From assembly GCA_027475525.1 (NCBI GenBank), contig JAMWFC010000073.1:583791-647790 (forward strand): a stretch of 64,000 nucleotides of DNA, given 5' to 3'. Numbering within the stretch: position 1 is the stretch's first letter; each line of letters starts with the position of its first letter. The notes under the pieces were generated by a model, which was not told where the DNA came from, searched no databases, and was given only the letters and a program-made list of their open reading frames with translations. The stretch is from Macrolepiota albuminosa (lineage: Eukaryota; Basidiomycota; Agaricomycetes; Agaricales; Agaricaceae). The position numbers were made by a program, and so were the translations under genes. This document shows positions 21,684 to 32,694 of the stretch, piece after piece.

Positions 21684-21792
21684 AGGTTTTAAAAGACCGA
21701 TCGTCTATTGGCTTCCTTTAAGCTGTAACTCCCAGTAAGGTTTTAAAAGACCAATTATCTATTGGCTCCCTTTAAGCCGTAACTCCCAACAA
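21684..21792. repeat. 54-bp tandem repeat, two copies
   Basis: Unit starting ggttttaaaagacc at 21685 and 21739, each continuing through ctattggct(t/c)cctttaagc and taactccca. Differences between copies are mostly C/T or G/A. Confidence 0.8.
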
Positions 21793-22293
21793 GGCCTTAC
21801 AATACTATAACCTCCCCTGTACCTGGATGGTATCTTTCAGAGATTGATTCCAAAATTTGGAACCTGTGACGGTATGAGCCAGCTGAGTAGGCCAATGACA
21901 GTTCTGCTACCTGCCGGTTTAAGCTGACGATAAGCAGCTGATCAAATTAACTTTAACTCTGACCTCAACAGCCATGCTGACCTATCTGATGGACCACACA
22001 TTATGTTGGTAGCCTGATAAAACTATTGACACCTTCTTTTCCTACCTACCCATGCTAGGACATGCTTGGTCAGTGAGTTTAACCTCTCCTAATTCTGTCC
22101 CACTAGGCAACTCTAACTATTTTTTCTGTTTCGAACAGGAGTGCAGTGGTCACATTGCTTCATCAAGTCACATGTTGATTGGTTCACCTGACTATGGCCT
22201 GCACAACAAAGCCTCCCTAGTCAACACGTGCAGGCGGTGGCTTCCCAGTGGCGTTAAAATAACTTACGTAGTGTCTAAGATGTTTTCCACATA

Positions 22294-22385
22294 AGCACAG
22301 TTTGAACTTATATCCTCCCCACTTGCAAAAGCATGTGACCCCTACTTCAGACCATGGTGGTGCCAGCTGAGCTACCGTGACTCTT
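22294..22385 (-). repeat. tRNA-derived SINE head candidate
   Basis: On the minus strand ggtagctcagctggca contains a perfect tRNA A box (TAGCTCAGCTGG); an agttcaaact B-box-like word follows about 55-60 nt later. The 5' end reads gtcacggtagctcagctgg. A shorter related sequence lies at 21871-21900 (gtgacggtatgagccagctg). It could be a tRNA pseudogene or the head of a SINE. The anticodon arm was not resolved. Confidence 0.4.
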
Positions 22386-22400
22386 AACAGAGAGTGGAAG

Positions 22401-22664
22401 AGGTCTGCTGGAGTCATATCCTGTATATGGATAGATCAAAAAATTTATTGCAACTGGTTGATCTGTATTGAATTAATCATATTAGACTGATATTTATTCA
22501 CATTATAGAAGTATACAGGAAAATCATGTGGTTTGACAAAAAGCAGAAGGAGTCTGCTAGAGTTATATCCTATACATGAACAAATTAAAAAATTTACTGC
22601 AACTGATTAATCTATATTGAATTAACAATATTAGACTGATATTTATTTACATTATAGCAATATA
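22401..22664. repeat. Diverged direct duplication of about 113 bp
   Basis: 22401-22515 and 22552-22664 share gtctgct(g/a)gagt(c/t)atatcct through ttagactgatatttatt(c/t)acattatag. Nearly all differences are transitions. Confidence 0.75.
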
Positions 22665-22675
22665 AAATAAGACTT

Positions 22676-22747
22676 TGTGGTGTAGTGGAATATCTCAATT
22701 GGTATTTCTTGTATCTTGCAGTAGTTGGGTTTGACTCCTACTAGTGC
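22676..22747 (+). repeat. tRNA-like SINE candidate
   Basis: A 72-nt unit, gtggtgtagtggaatatctc onward, with A-box-like tagtgg and B-box-like gggtttgactcct near its 3' end. It resembles the two units at 20.7-21.0 kb. Stem pairing is imperfect, so it is not an active tRNA gene. Confidence 0.45.
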
Positions 22748-23569
22748 ATTGACATCAAACTGTTATGATTTTTTGACTTGCTTAGCTTATTGTTATTTAC
22801 TATGCAGTAAAATAAACAAAGTAAGGTTTGTCAAGCAATAAATTAAACTTCTTTTGTAATTTGAACAAAGTCACATAATATCTATTTTTAGAACTTGCTT
22901 TATATAAAGTTCTCATCCGTTTCTTTAATCCTTCATCTGTTATGTCTAATAATGAACTCCACTGATGGGTTATTGACACCAATGTTCTAGTATTATATCT
23001 TGCTCACAGAGGAGACCTTAATAAATTCAAAAGATAGCTGAAGGACCTGGTAAGATGCAAGCACTCCTTTCAAATAGACATGCACTAATAGTTGTCCTAT
23101 AAACTGACATGTGGCTGATAGTTAGCCAAGTCAAGAATGACAAGGAACTCCTCCTTGATGTCAGAAGAAGTTTCATTAACAAAGTCATCCCAATACTCAA
23201 AAGCAAGCTTTCTGATGAGGATATGACCAGGCAATTGAAGGACAGTGCAAATAAATAGGCTCAGAGAAGTGGAAGGGGGAAAGAACAAATTGAGGACAAA
23301 GGGCAGCACCACATGCAATCTCTGCTGGCTCATTCACAAACAAATATGTAGCCTGACAATTATCAAAAAAACCACCAAGCCTGGCAACAAGAGAAAGGGA
23401 AAAAAATCACTGACAAAGAAGTCAGTGTTGATTATTGAGAGTGATGACAGTATGAAAGTCTTTTCCTGCTCAAATAGCTAATCAATAGTTAGCAGATGAA
23501 TCAGCCAGTCCAATCGCAGGACCATCAAAACTGTTGACCTCCAACTGTCCAACAGATTCTCTCCTAGTC
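22748..23569. other. CpG-poor stretch, no gene assigned
   Basis: A Lys-rich plus-strand frame (near 23360-23480, KKTTKPGNKRKGKK) may belong to the decayed frame that follows, but I could not join them. Confidence 0.35.
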
Positions 23570-24196
23570 AAAGAAAAGGGCAAGGAGCAGGCAATGGAGT
23601 TTAGTCACAGTGAAAACATTGTGGCTGGTATGATAGCAGGAGTGGAGAGCCATTTAGACAGGATAGAGAATGGATTTCAGAAAGCATTGCAAAATGTTGG
23701 AGCGCAGGTGTAGGATGAGTTTGTCATGGCTGAGGAGAGCTAGTTACCACATATTGAGGACTCCTTCCATTACTATCAGACTCAAGTTGACACACTTGAT
23801 GGCTGCATAGATAATCTGCAAAACAATGTTTCTTTTATAGGTGAAACACTTGCAGACCATGACAGACAGATCTGTCAAATAGCAGAGAAAATCTGCAATA
23901 TTTGGGGTGTGGTTGACACTTTGCAGAGTCGACTTCACATCTCTACCTGTCTCTTCAGTCTATCAGCTCAGAATGATGTGGCAGTGCATTCAACAGAGCA
24001 CAGTGGACTTGGACCCATTGCTAAAGAGGAAGAACTCACTGCTGACCAATTATCTGCTACTGCTGATGTATCCATTTCTACTAGTGATATCTCTGCTCTT
24101 GCTACTAACCAATCTCATCCCACTGCTAACTTATTTGCTCTTATCATTGCTCTGTCCTCACTTCAACAAACATCCACACAAATGTCTTCTGCATGA
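23570..24196 (+). pseudogene. Decayed coiled-coil (Gag-like?) reading frame
   Basis: One frame runs from about 23570 to a TGA at 24194 with only two internal stops (TAG at about 23711 and 23743). The part around 23760-23930 has heptad-like spacing (TQVDTLDGCIDNLQNNV, TLADHDRQICQIAEKI) that suggests a coiled coil; the C-terminal third is Ser/Thr/Ala-rich. No catalytic motif is present. A Gag or structural protein of an old element is a guess from location only. Confidence 0.4.
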
Positions 24197-24629
24197 ACAT
24201 CTCTGTTACCCATCAACTATCTTCTGTCTCTCTGCTAGTCCCTGCTAAGGACCCTCTCCCTGGCTTAAAGAGATGGGCTCACAGCAACTTCCAAAGTATT
24301 TGGCCACTAATGCAACAGACCCAATTATCTAGTCAGCTTACTGAGAGACGCAAGGCAACAGAAGACAAGTGAAGATAAATTATTGCCCAATATTTTTTTT
24401 GTTATGATAGACATTGCTATATTTTTGTAATACTATAGGTTATAAAAATGTAATGTAACTTTCCTCTCTTCCTCACATTAATGATGGCGGACTAGTTAAA
24501 TGACCTTAGTGCAGCTGCTACTCCTTTTTGCTGGTATAGACATATCAATATATTGAGCTGCATCCTCTTGTAACATTTGTGCTTGAGACTTGTGGAGTTG
24601 CTTGGAATTTGGTTAGGCAATGCCTTGCA
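24197..24629. other. CpG-poor stretch, nothing recognised
   Basis: AT-rich, no coding frame of note. Confidence 0.4.
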
Positions 24630-25500
24630 CTTCTTTTGATTTTATAATGTCAGCCTTCCTTCACCTTCAAATTAGTCATTGCTATCATAAGTGTCCTCAT
24701 CTTGAAGAATGTTGAGCATCCTTTTTTGCATTCTATATCTAAAAGAACTATTACTAGGGCTATTAATTGGAGGGTCTGAATGGCTCCATCTTCTTTGTTG
24801 TAAGAGGTGAATAGTAGTGGCACCTACTACTGCATCATCACCACATTCACCATAAGCAGAATTGTTGTGAGCAAAAGCTGATATATTTGATCAGGATTTG
24901 TTATGAACCATAGATCTGTTGTGGTGCTGAGGCTGTAGAGTGCACAAGACAGAGGGTTCCTCTTGTAATTCAGGCAATAATGTGTGTGGTATGCTAGATA
25001 ACAGAGGAAGTGTAGGCTTCAGTTGCCCCTTCAAGTTGGCTGCACATCTGATGACTAAAGCTGATCTGCCATCTGCAGCTCCATTATTAGCAATGTTCCT
25101 ATTGTTGCCATTGACTATTGCTGATAGTGTTGGCCTCTGTTTCCAATTTTTTCCTTTATTTTTATGTGTAGCCTTATATGCTGCTGCATTTTTTTCACAA
25201 TCAGCTTGGATACCATATTCAGCAGCTACTGGCTGCTTGTGATGGTTGAGATAAACTGTTCAACAAAAGGTGTCACCAGATTCATGCTGTCCTTAATGGT
25301 CTCTCCAGAAGTTCAGGCAGATGTGATAAGCTCTGATTGATCAAGATTATGAGGATATTGGAATATCAGATCCTTTGAAAGATACCTTGAATGTATAAAT
25401 TGCTGATCATTGGTCCTTACTGCCTTGTAAGGAGCAGATTTATACTGGTAATCAAACACAATTTCTGATGGAGTAATCAAATAATAAGCAAAGGTAGAGA
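24630..25500 (-). pseudogene. Unrecognised decayed coding frame interrupted by the LTR element
   Basis: On the minus strand a protein-like reading runs from about 25490 (FAYYLITPSEIVFDYQYKSA, YKAVRTNDQQFIHSRYLSKD) through 25250-24910 (QPVAAEYGIQADCEKNAAAY) to 24700 (HLLQQRRWSHSDPPIN, MLNILQDEDTYDSND) with a handful of stops. Residue choice and length suggest a former gene, but I do not recognise the family. It ends exactly at the left LTR at 25521. A minus-strand ATG frame just right of the right LTR (32170 to 32118, MPTQTTFNDAELKELLIL) could be its 5' end, separated by the insertion. Confidence 0.4.
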
Positions 25501-25520
25501 AAGCTAGGATTCACTGTAAT

Positions 25521-26039
25521 TGTCAGGGGACTCCTCATTTCTTCCTTTTCTCACTCCTTATTCCTTCACTCTCTCTTCATTCATTCTCTTATTTCTTCTG
25601 ACATTATTTCATTTTACTGTTTCTATTCTTTCAACACTATCTGTTAGTACTACTCTCAGTTCTTGAGGTGCTCTGGTTCTTTAGCTACCATTCAGACAAG
25701 TGTGGGCCCTTTAGCACCGCTTCCAGACTGCTTATATAAGCCAGAGTTTGCCTTTCTGATTTCTAAAGTCCGGAGTTTTCCTGCCTTGTTTGCACAGTTG
25801 TTTGGTTAGTCAATTTTTGAGTTTTTAAGGTTTTGTTATACTGTACAGTTGTTTCCCATGCTTCAGAAGCCCCAGAAGCATCCAACCTGGCATAGGGAAT
25901 CCCTAGACTTGTTCTCTTTGGATCTCCCTCTGCCAAGTGAGTAGTTATTATGGTATTGTCAGTACATACTCTAATACACTTTGGATCTCTCTCTGCCAGC
26001 TGTGTGACTGAGCCACAGCCTCTAGAGGTTGCCCTTACA
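25521..26039 (+). repeat. Left (5') LTR
   Basis: 519 bp, TGTCAGGGGA to CCCTTACA; TATA box at about 25732; repeated gga tct/ctctgcca motif near the 3' end. Confidence 0.88.
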
Positions 26040-29000
26040 GTAATAAGTATTTAGATAGTCTCAGACAAGCATTTCCAGCTCTGCCCAAGTTTGAAATATA
26101 TTTGGTTCTAGATATGCTGGTAATATTGGAAGTCTATCTCTATTCAGATTAAAGATGCAGTCATAATGTGTAAGAATAGGAGAAGTTAAATTATAGGATG
26201 ATTGCATGTTGGACAGCATGTCTCTACCAAGAAGAGCAGACATGTAATCCATCATCTTCTTGTTGAGGTTACTAACAAGGTCAGGAAAGGAGTTTTGAAA
26301 GGTAGGGCAGTTAGCATGGGTCAAGTATGACATATTGTCATAACTATAATTAGTGTCAAAATTGTTTAAAAAATGATGGCACCACATACATTCTAACAGT
26401 CATGCCTTCATCTGCATATCAACCAACAACAGTCCAACTTAACATGCCCATCTCTCTAAATTGAAGCACATCTGCATTGTTCATGCACTTCAAACCATGC
26501 TTTTAGGCCTTCCTAGAGAACCAACCATTAGAAGGCAGAATCAGGCAGACAGATATACAATAAATAGAGAACAGATGAAGGACAGATAGAGGATGAATAA
26601 AGTACCAACTTATGCTGAATTTCTGGTAAATTTCCTTTTTTGCTCTATTCTGCTACCATCTTCCATAAATAACTTTCCTTCTGCAGTGTGAGTTAATGCA
26701 TAACATTTTTGACAGCCACATTATATTGTGCAAATGCCTCCAATCCTAAAGCATTGTAATCCTTACTCCTCAACAAGTTCTGGATCTTCTTGTCTATCTC
26801 CTTTGCTATTATCTGCTGGACAATGTCTTACAGTGAAGTTTTCAGAAGCACCATTAGATCTTTATGCTAGTAATAAGGGTGCCAGCAATTCTTAATATAC
26901 TGGACAACCTTCTATTCAAGCAAATGATGTCAAGTTCTTTGCTATGAGTTGCTATACTTACTTTGATTCTCTCTGCCTACTTTTCTCCTGTCTTTGGCTC
27001 TGTCCTCTTAGTGGCCCAATAGTTGAAGATATCTGTTAGGATTTTATCCTTCAAGATAGCAGTCTGAGCTTGAAGAGTAGTTGAGGAGCAGTAGAGTTCT
27101 TTGTATGATTCAAAGATAGATCTTTCTTTTGCTGTAAATATTGGTTTCATTTGTCTTTTCTTTGGTAAAAATATTAGTTCAGGTAGTTGCAGGAGAGCAG
27201 ACATGTTTATAGACAATATAATTTTCTCCAACTATACAGTTCTCAAGCAAAGGATCACATAATAAGATATCTATTTTCATTCAGTGTCTATTGATGACAG
27301 ACAGATTCTGTTTGTCATTAACAGATAAGGTTCATTGTCTGCTGGTATCTGGCCCATCCAAATTGAGGCATATTGCCAATATTGACAAGTGGTGATAGAC
27401 TTCTACTTGGATTAAGTGCATCAAGGGACATTATAGATTGGCTGACACTTAACATATGGGAGACTCTAGCGACCAGATTGGATACAGAACAGCTCTGACT
27501 TGAGTGCTTTATTGCAGGTCTTACTCATTTACTTTAATCACTATTTATTAGCCTTTCAGTACCCTCTATTCACCAACTCTAAGAAATTGGGAGGGTTGGG
27601 ATGTATAGCACTAACACAATGACAGAAGGTGAACTCTGACCAAACTCTGATCACTTCCAGAAGGGGTCAGCATTAGGCACTGCCATTTGATGAGGCACCT
27701 CAATCAGAAGTCTAAAAGAATCAATGATAGTGGCATAGAATATATTTAAACCCAACATCTGAACCTGTTAAGAATTGATCCAATGAGTAGTGCCAACATT
27801 AGTGCTCATAGCATCTGTTGAGAATTTTCTGACTATACCCCAGAGCAGTCTAGCCAATCGGAATTATATTAAGAGTGAGCAGATCTGTATAATTCTAAAT
27901 CAATTTAAAGTCACCGTTGGTCACTGTCATCCATGTGCTGTGGGTTGCCATTGACAGGTCACCATTAGAGAGAACTACGAGGAGAGACACTAAGAGGTAG
28001 CGCCACAGATAGACTTATTTTGGAAAACACAGTAGCACATAGTATATAAGATAGCTACTTTACATATACATAACAATGAATCGTAACTCTTGAGCATCCA
28101 AGTTATACTTAGCATTCAAATTGTGCTAGCTCTGCCTAACTTTATCTCTAAGTTGGGTGCTAGCTTTGTCTATTTCATCTACATTGTTTATGGTGCCACC
28201 TATGGGCACATTTTGCTGTGCTATTCATCTTCTTCTCTATATCCTTGCTTAAACTACGACATTTACATTTTGTTAGGTAGCATCCAAGATGCTATTATTT
28301 AGTGCATCATTATATCACATCTGTTTAAGCACACCAGGATCCTGTCAGAACTCCTTACAACTATGCACTTCAGGCACTAGAGATGGTGTTGTATTGCATA
28401 TATTTCCAGCATACCCAACCACAGTTGGCTTCATCAGCGGTCTCATAAAATCTCTGGTACAATAGCTAGATTCTGGCTATAGATATTTGATTATGAACCT
28501 GAACTCTTTAAAAAAATGCAAGCAACCAAAAACAACAGTCATCTGGCAAAGAGACCTTATCCTATTTGCTAAGAAAAGGACATGACTCACTCAGAATACA
28601 TAAGGGTTGCCAGTCCTCTTAACAGAATGGCTACTACTAGGTCCCATTTCTATTGTAACTGATGCACCATCTGCAGCATTTTCAGATAATGATAACTTTG
28701 CATACTTGAATATTAATCCAATAGTAGATAATGTAGATGATACAATGCCCATATTTATAAGGCATAAAGGTGATTTGAATTTATGCTATTATTGAGAGCA
28801 AATTATTCAAGTTTATACATTGAACTCTCTAAGCAACTGTAGCAATCCAGTGATCTGGCAACCAAACTTGAAGATGATAGCAACTTCAAAGATTGGGTCA
28901 ACTGTTTATATGGCTTTATGCACCTTATTCAGCAACTAGTCTCTCTACTGCATTAGCAACAACCCCACTACCATTTTTTACATTCCATTGTTTCTTACCA

Positions 29001-29239
29001 ATCTGACACCTTTAGTGCACCACTTACATTCTACACAGCAAGCATCCTTAGCCAGGATTCTCTCCTAGTAAGGATTGTACAAGAACCTCAACTACTTATA
29101 AAAGACAGTTACTAACTCATTTATGATGCTATACTCTGATCTGCCAAAGCCCAAGCCAAGAATAAGTATCTGGTAGCTGTTGAACAACAGATACAAGACT
29201 TTAAGTGCTCAAACAACCTTAGCAACAATGAGTATGCCA
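26040..29239. other. Internal region of the gypsy relic, mostly unreadable
   Basis: Gag, protease and RT would be expected here, but no family motif survives on the plus strand. Two minus-strand frames (26387-26061 and 27231-26977; the latter with FTAAKERSIF-like FTAKERSIFESYKELY and ILTDIFNYW) look protein-like yet unrecognised and may come from another nested insertion. Confidence 0.4.
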
Positions 29240-30016
29240 CCTTTATTTGCTATGCCACTCACCTTTTTTTTGCTGACAATTGTCTTTGGTGACGTCATTG
29301 CAATGGTGCTCACAAATTGGTTATCAAGCCAGACTATTGCTTATAAATTCTGCATGCTATGCACAACAAACTTAGTCACAAAGGTTTGTATGCTATCTAA
29401 GCCACTCTCATAGAATGCTTTTGGTAGCCTCATATTAGTGCCAATGTTGTCTGGTACATCTGGACTTGCCATCTCTGTCAGATTCAGCAGACTTGCCAAG
29501 TGCTCATCCTGCCTACCGTTGCCATGCCAGCATCTTTGTTCAGCAAGATCTATATTGACACCATGCACATGTCCAAGTCAGATTGCTATGCTTGCTAATT
29601 CATTGGCCTGAGTTCTGCATGCTACAGCACAAAATACTGATGCTGTCACCAAGTAGCTCTTTAAAGACATCATCTGCTGATGGGGAGCACTAAGGGAGAT
29701 TGTTACAGATAATGGTGTGTCTATTATTAAAGCCTTGACTTACCTTGCCAAAAAGTACAACATCTACCACATCCACATTTCTGGCTACAATAAGTATGCC
29801 AACAGCCTGGTAAAAAGACCTCATTTTGAGGTATGGCAAGTACTCTTTAAGGCAGTTGATGGCAATGAGTTTCATTGGAGTGAAGCAATGTATTCAGTTT
29901 TTTTGGTTGGAAAGGGTCACTATTCATAAGTGCATGAGTTGCTCTCCTTATCATGCTGCTACTGGCACTCATCCCCTTCTCCCTGCTGACATCATTGAGG
30001 CAACTTATCTCTAGCC
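29240..30016 (+). pseudogene. Ty3/gypsy integrase relic
   Basis: In two overlapping frames the integrase is readable: the zinc-binding region (LHAMHNKLSHKGLYAI ... WTCHLCQ, an HHCC finger), a core segment with KIYIDTMHM (first catalytic Asp), VTDNGVSIIKALTYLAKKY (second Asp in TDNG), IHISGYNKYANSLVKRPHF (the usual Glu of the IVER motif reads Lys), and the downstream MSCSPYHAATGTHPLLPADI. Stops and one frameshift near 29880 break it. The Glu-to-Lys change and stops mean no activity. Confidence 0.85.
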
Positions 30017-31598
30017 AGCACTCAACAGTATCTTAGCAACTACAGACCTCATTGCCAGATGCGCTATTGATCTCTAGCAATGGCAGCAGGAAACAAGACT
30101 TATATGTAGTGAGCAGCAAGTACAAAAATATATACATTAACAGATAATCTACTCTATAGTCCATTAATTACTGTCTTCCAGTAGCAGGGAATTATCCAAT
30201 AGTGGCAAAGAGTCATTTTTGAGTGGCAACAGGTTACCAGGTTAAATGTTGCTGGCAACCTGCCAATCAAGCACATCTTAACAATTGGCCTGGTAGTCTT
30301 GCAGGATGGCAAGACTGCATGCCAGGTTTGAGTACTTTAGTCAGAGTGCTATGAGCTGCACTCAGACCTGCTTCTGTTCCTGACCAAACACTTCTTCCAT
30401 CCTGATGGCCCAGTCAGCAAAGTACTCTAACATCTTCCAGAGAGAGAGCCACAACTGGATAGACCAAGTCTTGGCCCAGCCACTGGAAGGCATTGCTATT
30501 GACATCTGACATGGGCTGGGGATTTCAAGAAGGATTGACCCTTGTGATTACCTGTTGCTGGGGCACAAGCCTAGCAATGTCTTTTGCATCAGATACTTTC
30601 TGCTACAAAGTGGCAGGACCATAATGTGACAGCCACTGCCAATTGGGCTCTTCCTGTGCCAACTCCTTATTGTCCTTCTTGGCTGCTAGTGACCCTATTA
30701 CCACTTCCTCTGCCTCCTTGTGAGTCTCTTGCTGTGCTTCTGAGTCCTCCTCTCCTATTGCATCCTTATTATTTCCTGCTACTGTCTCTACTGCTGCTGA
30801 TATAGGGGCCTGTTTCTTTTCCTCTTTGCTTTCCTCCATGACTGGCAGTGCCATTACTGCATCTGTCTCATTGCCCCCAGTTGGTAAAGATGCTTTCTTC
30901 AAGTGGATGAGAGACAGTAGCTAATTGGGACCAGCTTTATGATTCTTTTAAGGCAGGTAACTGGCAGTAAGCACCTGCCTCAGCTCCTCCATTTTGACAT
31001 CTTCAGGAGTAGAGAGAGGAGACTTCACTCAGGTATGCTTTGCTTTGCCCTTCTCCTTGGCTGGGAAAGGGGCTTTCTGTTTTGAAAGGATAGCTGAACT
31101 TTGGCAATCTCTAGTGCTATGCTTGCTAACAGATTCTGAATCATTTCCTTGGCACGTCAGCAGCACTAAGGAAAATTTGCTAATCTTAGCCACCTTACTA
31201 GCAGCAATGTCCCTCCTCTGCTCCTCAACAAACTTTCTTGCATGTCTGACCAGTACTGCCTGTAAAAAGGTCCTCTCAATAATAACATCTGGTGCCCTAC
31301 TATGTTTGTGACTCTTGGCACTGTTAATAGTACATGTGCACCTAAGGGTGCTGCATCAGTAACATGGCTGCACTCTAGTTGGGAACTAGCAGCCTTCTGG
31401 GTCATTTTTAGCCCAGCATTTGTCACACTGTCACCAAGATTATTAAAGAAGCAGAAAAGTTAAGTCACTTACTGCCCTCCAGGAGTCTTTGAATGTTAGT
31501 CTTGTCACCAAGCTTGCCATTTTCTTATCCTTCATTTCTGGCAATATTACTCTGGCCTCCATTTCCTTATTTAAAACTGCCTTCTTATAGCACAGTAC
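30017..31598. other. 3' internal region of the gypsy relic
   Basis: No motif recognised. A Glu/Ala-rich minus-strand frame (30902-30603) has no family signature. Confidence 0.4.
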
Positions 31599-32117
31599 TG
31601 TCAGAGAACTCCTTATTTCTTTCTTCTTTCACTCTCTATTCCTTCACTCTCCTTTTATTCATTTCTTTATTTTTTCTATCATTTTCTCATTTTGCTGTTT
31701 CTATTTTCTCAACACCATCTGTCAGTACTATTCTCAGTCTTTGAGGTGCTCTAGCTCTTTAGCTATCATTCAAATAAGTGTGGGCCCTTCAGCACCACTT
31801 CCAGACTGCTTATATAAGCTGTAGCTTGCCTTTCTGACTTTCAAAGTCCAAAGTTGTCCTGCTTTATTTGTACAGTTGTTTATTTAGGCAATTTTCAAGT
31901 TTTTAAGGTTTTGTTGTACTTTACAGTTGTTTCCCATGCTTCAGAGGCCCCAAAAGCTTCCAACCTGACATAGAGAATCCCTAGACTTGTTTTTTTTAGA
32001 TCTCTCTCTGCCAGGTGAGTAGTTATTATGATATTGTTAATATATACACTAATATACTTTGGATCTTCCTCTGCCAGCTGTGTGACTAAGCCACAGCCTC
32101 CAGAGGTTGCTCTTACA
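31599..32117 (+). repeat. Right (3') LTR
   Basis: 519 bp, TGTCAGAGAA to CTCTTACA, same length and landmarks as the left copy (TATA box at about 31810). Confidence 0.88.
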
Positions 32118-32207
32118 AGTATTAACAACTCTTTTAGCTCAGCGTCATTAAAGGTTGTTTGGGTTGGCATCTAAGACAAGGGTCAGTTATATAATCTAAG
32201 TCAGGAC

Positions 32208-32380
32208 TGTAACCGAAGTTACGGGTTAGAACTATCTTGTGTGTATCACACAAGTGCTAAATCAGACCGCAGTATCGGATTGACTAGTACTTAGAGTGAA
32301 AACAAGATGTTGTCTTACGTAATACTCTACTAAATGATTATAGCGTCGTTGATGCTAAGAACACGGATGACTCTGTTACA
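32208..32380 (-). mobile_element. 3' LTR of the minus-strand gypsy chromovirus
   Basis: 173 bp with inverted ends TGTAAC...GTTACA. On the minus strand it is directly preceded by a G-rich tract (ttggggggta, 32381-32390) that fits a polypurine tract, so it is the 3' LTR of the element extending to 40520. It keeps normal CpG, in contrast to its relative at 15082. Confidence 0.7.
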
Positions 32381-32390
32381 TACCCCCCAA
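32381..32390 (-). promoter_or_regulatory. Polypurine tract
   Basis: Minus strand ttggggggta immediately adjoins the LTR start TGTAACAG. This is the expected plus-strand primer position for reverse transcription and it sets the element's orientation. Confidence 0.6.
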
Positions 32391-32694
32391 TGAGACCGAA
32401 TACTCAGTCTTTAGGAAGGGAGGTGGAGCGAGATAAAGAATGCACGATAGTGCAGGAAACAGATGGATAACACGTGTATTGCGTGGCTGCCAGACGTTAG
32501 CAGTTGTTTGCAGTGTAGATGCGGCCTCCAGACACACTGGAAGTCAGTCCTTATCAGACAGGGCGCACGTTGCGCCAGCAGTAGATGCAAGATAAATATG
32601 TTTATACTAAAATAAGAAAAACAAAAATTAAGAGTGACCCCGCCTCTGGGTCGGCTGTATCTACACGCAACTACAACAAAATATTAACATGGGT

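Larger units (their letters stand above)
25521..32117 (+). mobile_element. Old Ty3/gypsy LTR retrotransposon, CpG-depleted
   Basis: Two LTRs of 519 bp each, 25521-26039 and 31599-32117, in direct orientation, both beginning TGTCAG and ending CTTACA, enclose about 5.56 kb with a recognisable gypsy integrase on the plus strand. Flanks GTAAT (25516-25520) and, offset by one base, GTATT (32119-32123) could be a 5-bp target duplication with one change. Both LTRs contain a TATA box (gcttatataag). Protease and RT are not recognisable. Most LTR-LTR differences are transitions, and CpG is almost absent, so the element is ancient. Confidence 0.85.

Noticed and set aside
15082..32380. One giant 17-kb LTR element bounded by the related LTRs at 15082 and 32208
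   Set aside because: The two LTRs differ greatly in CpG content and length, and the right one sits next to a polypurine tract that points to the minus-strand element at 32.4-40.5 kb.
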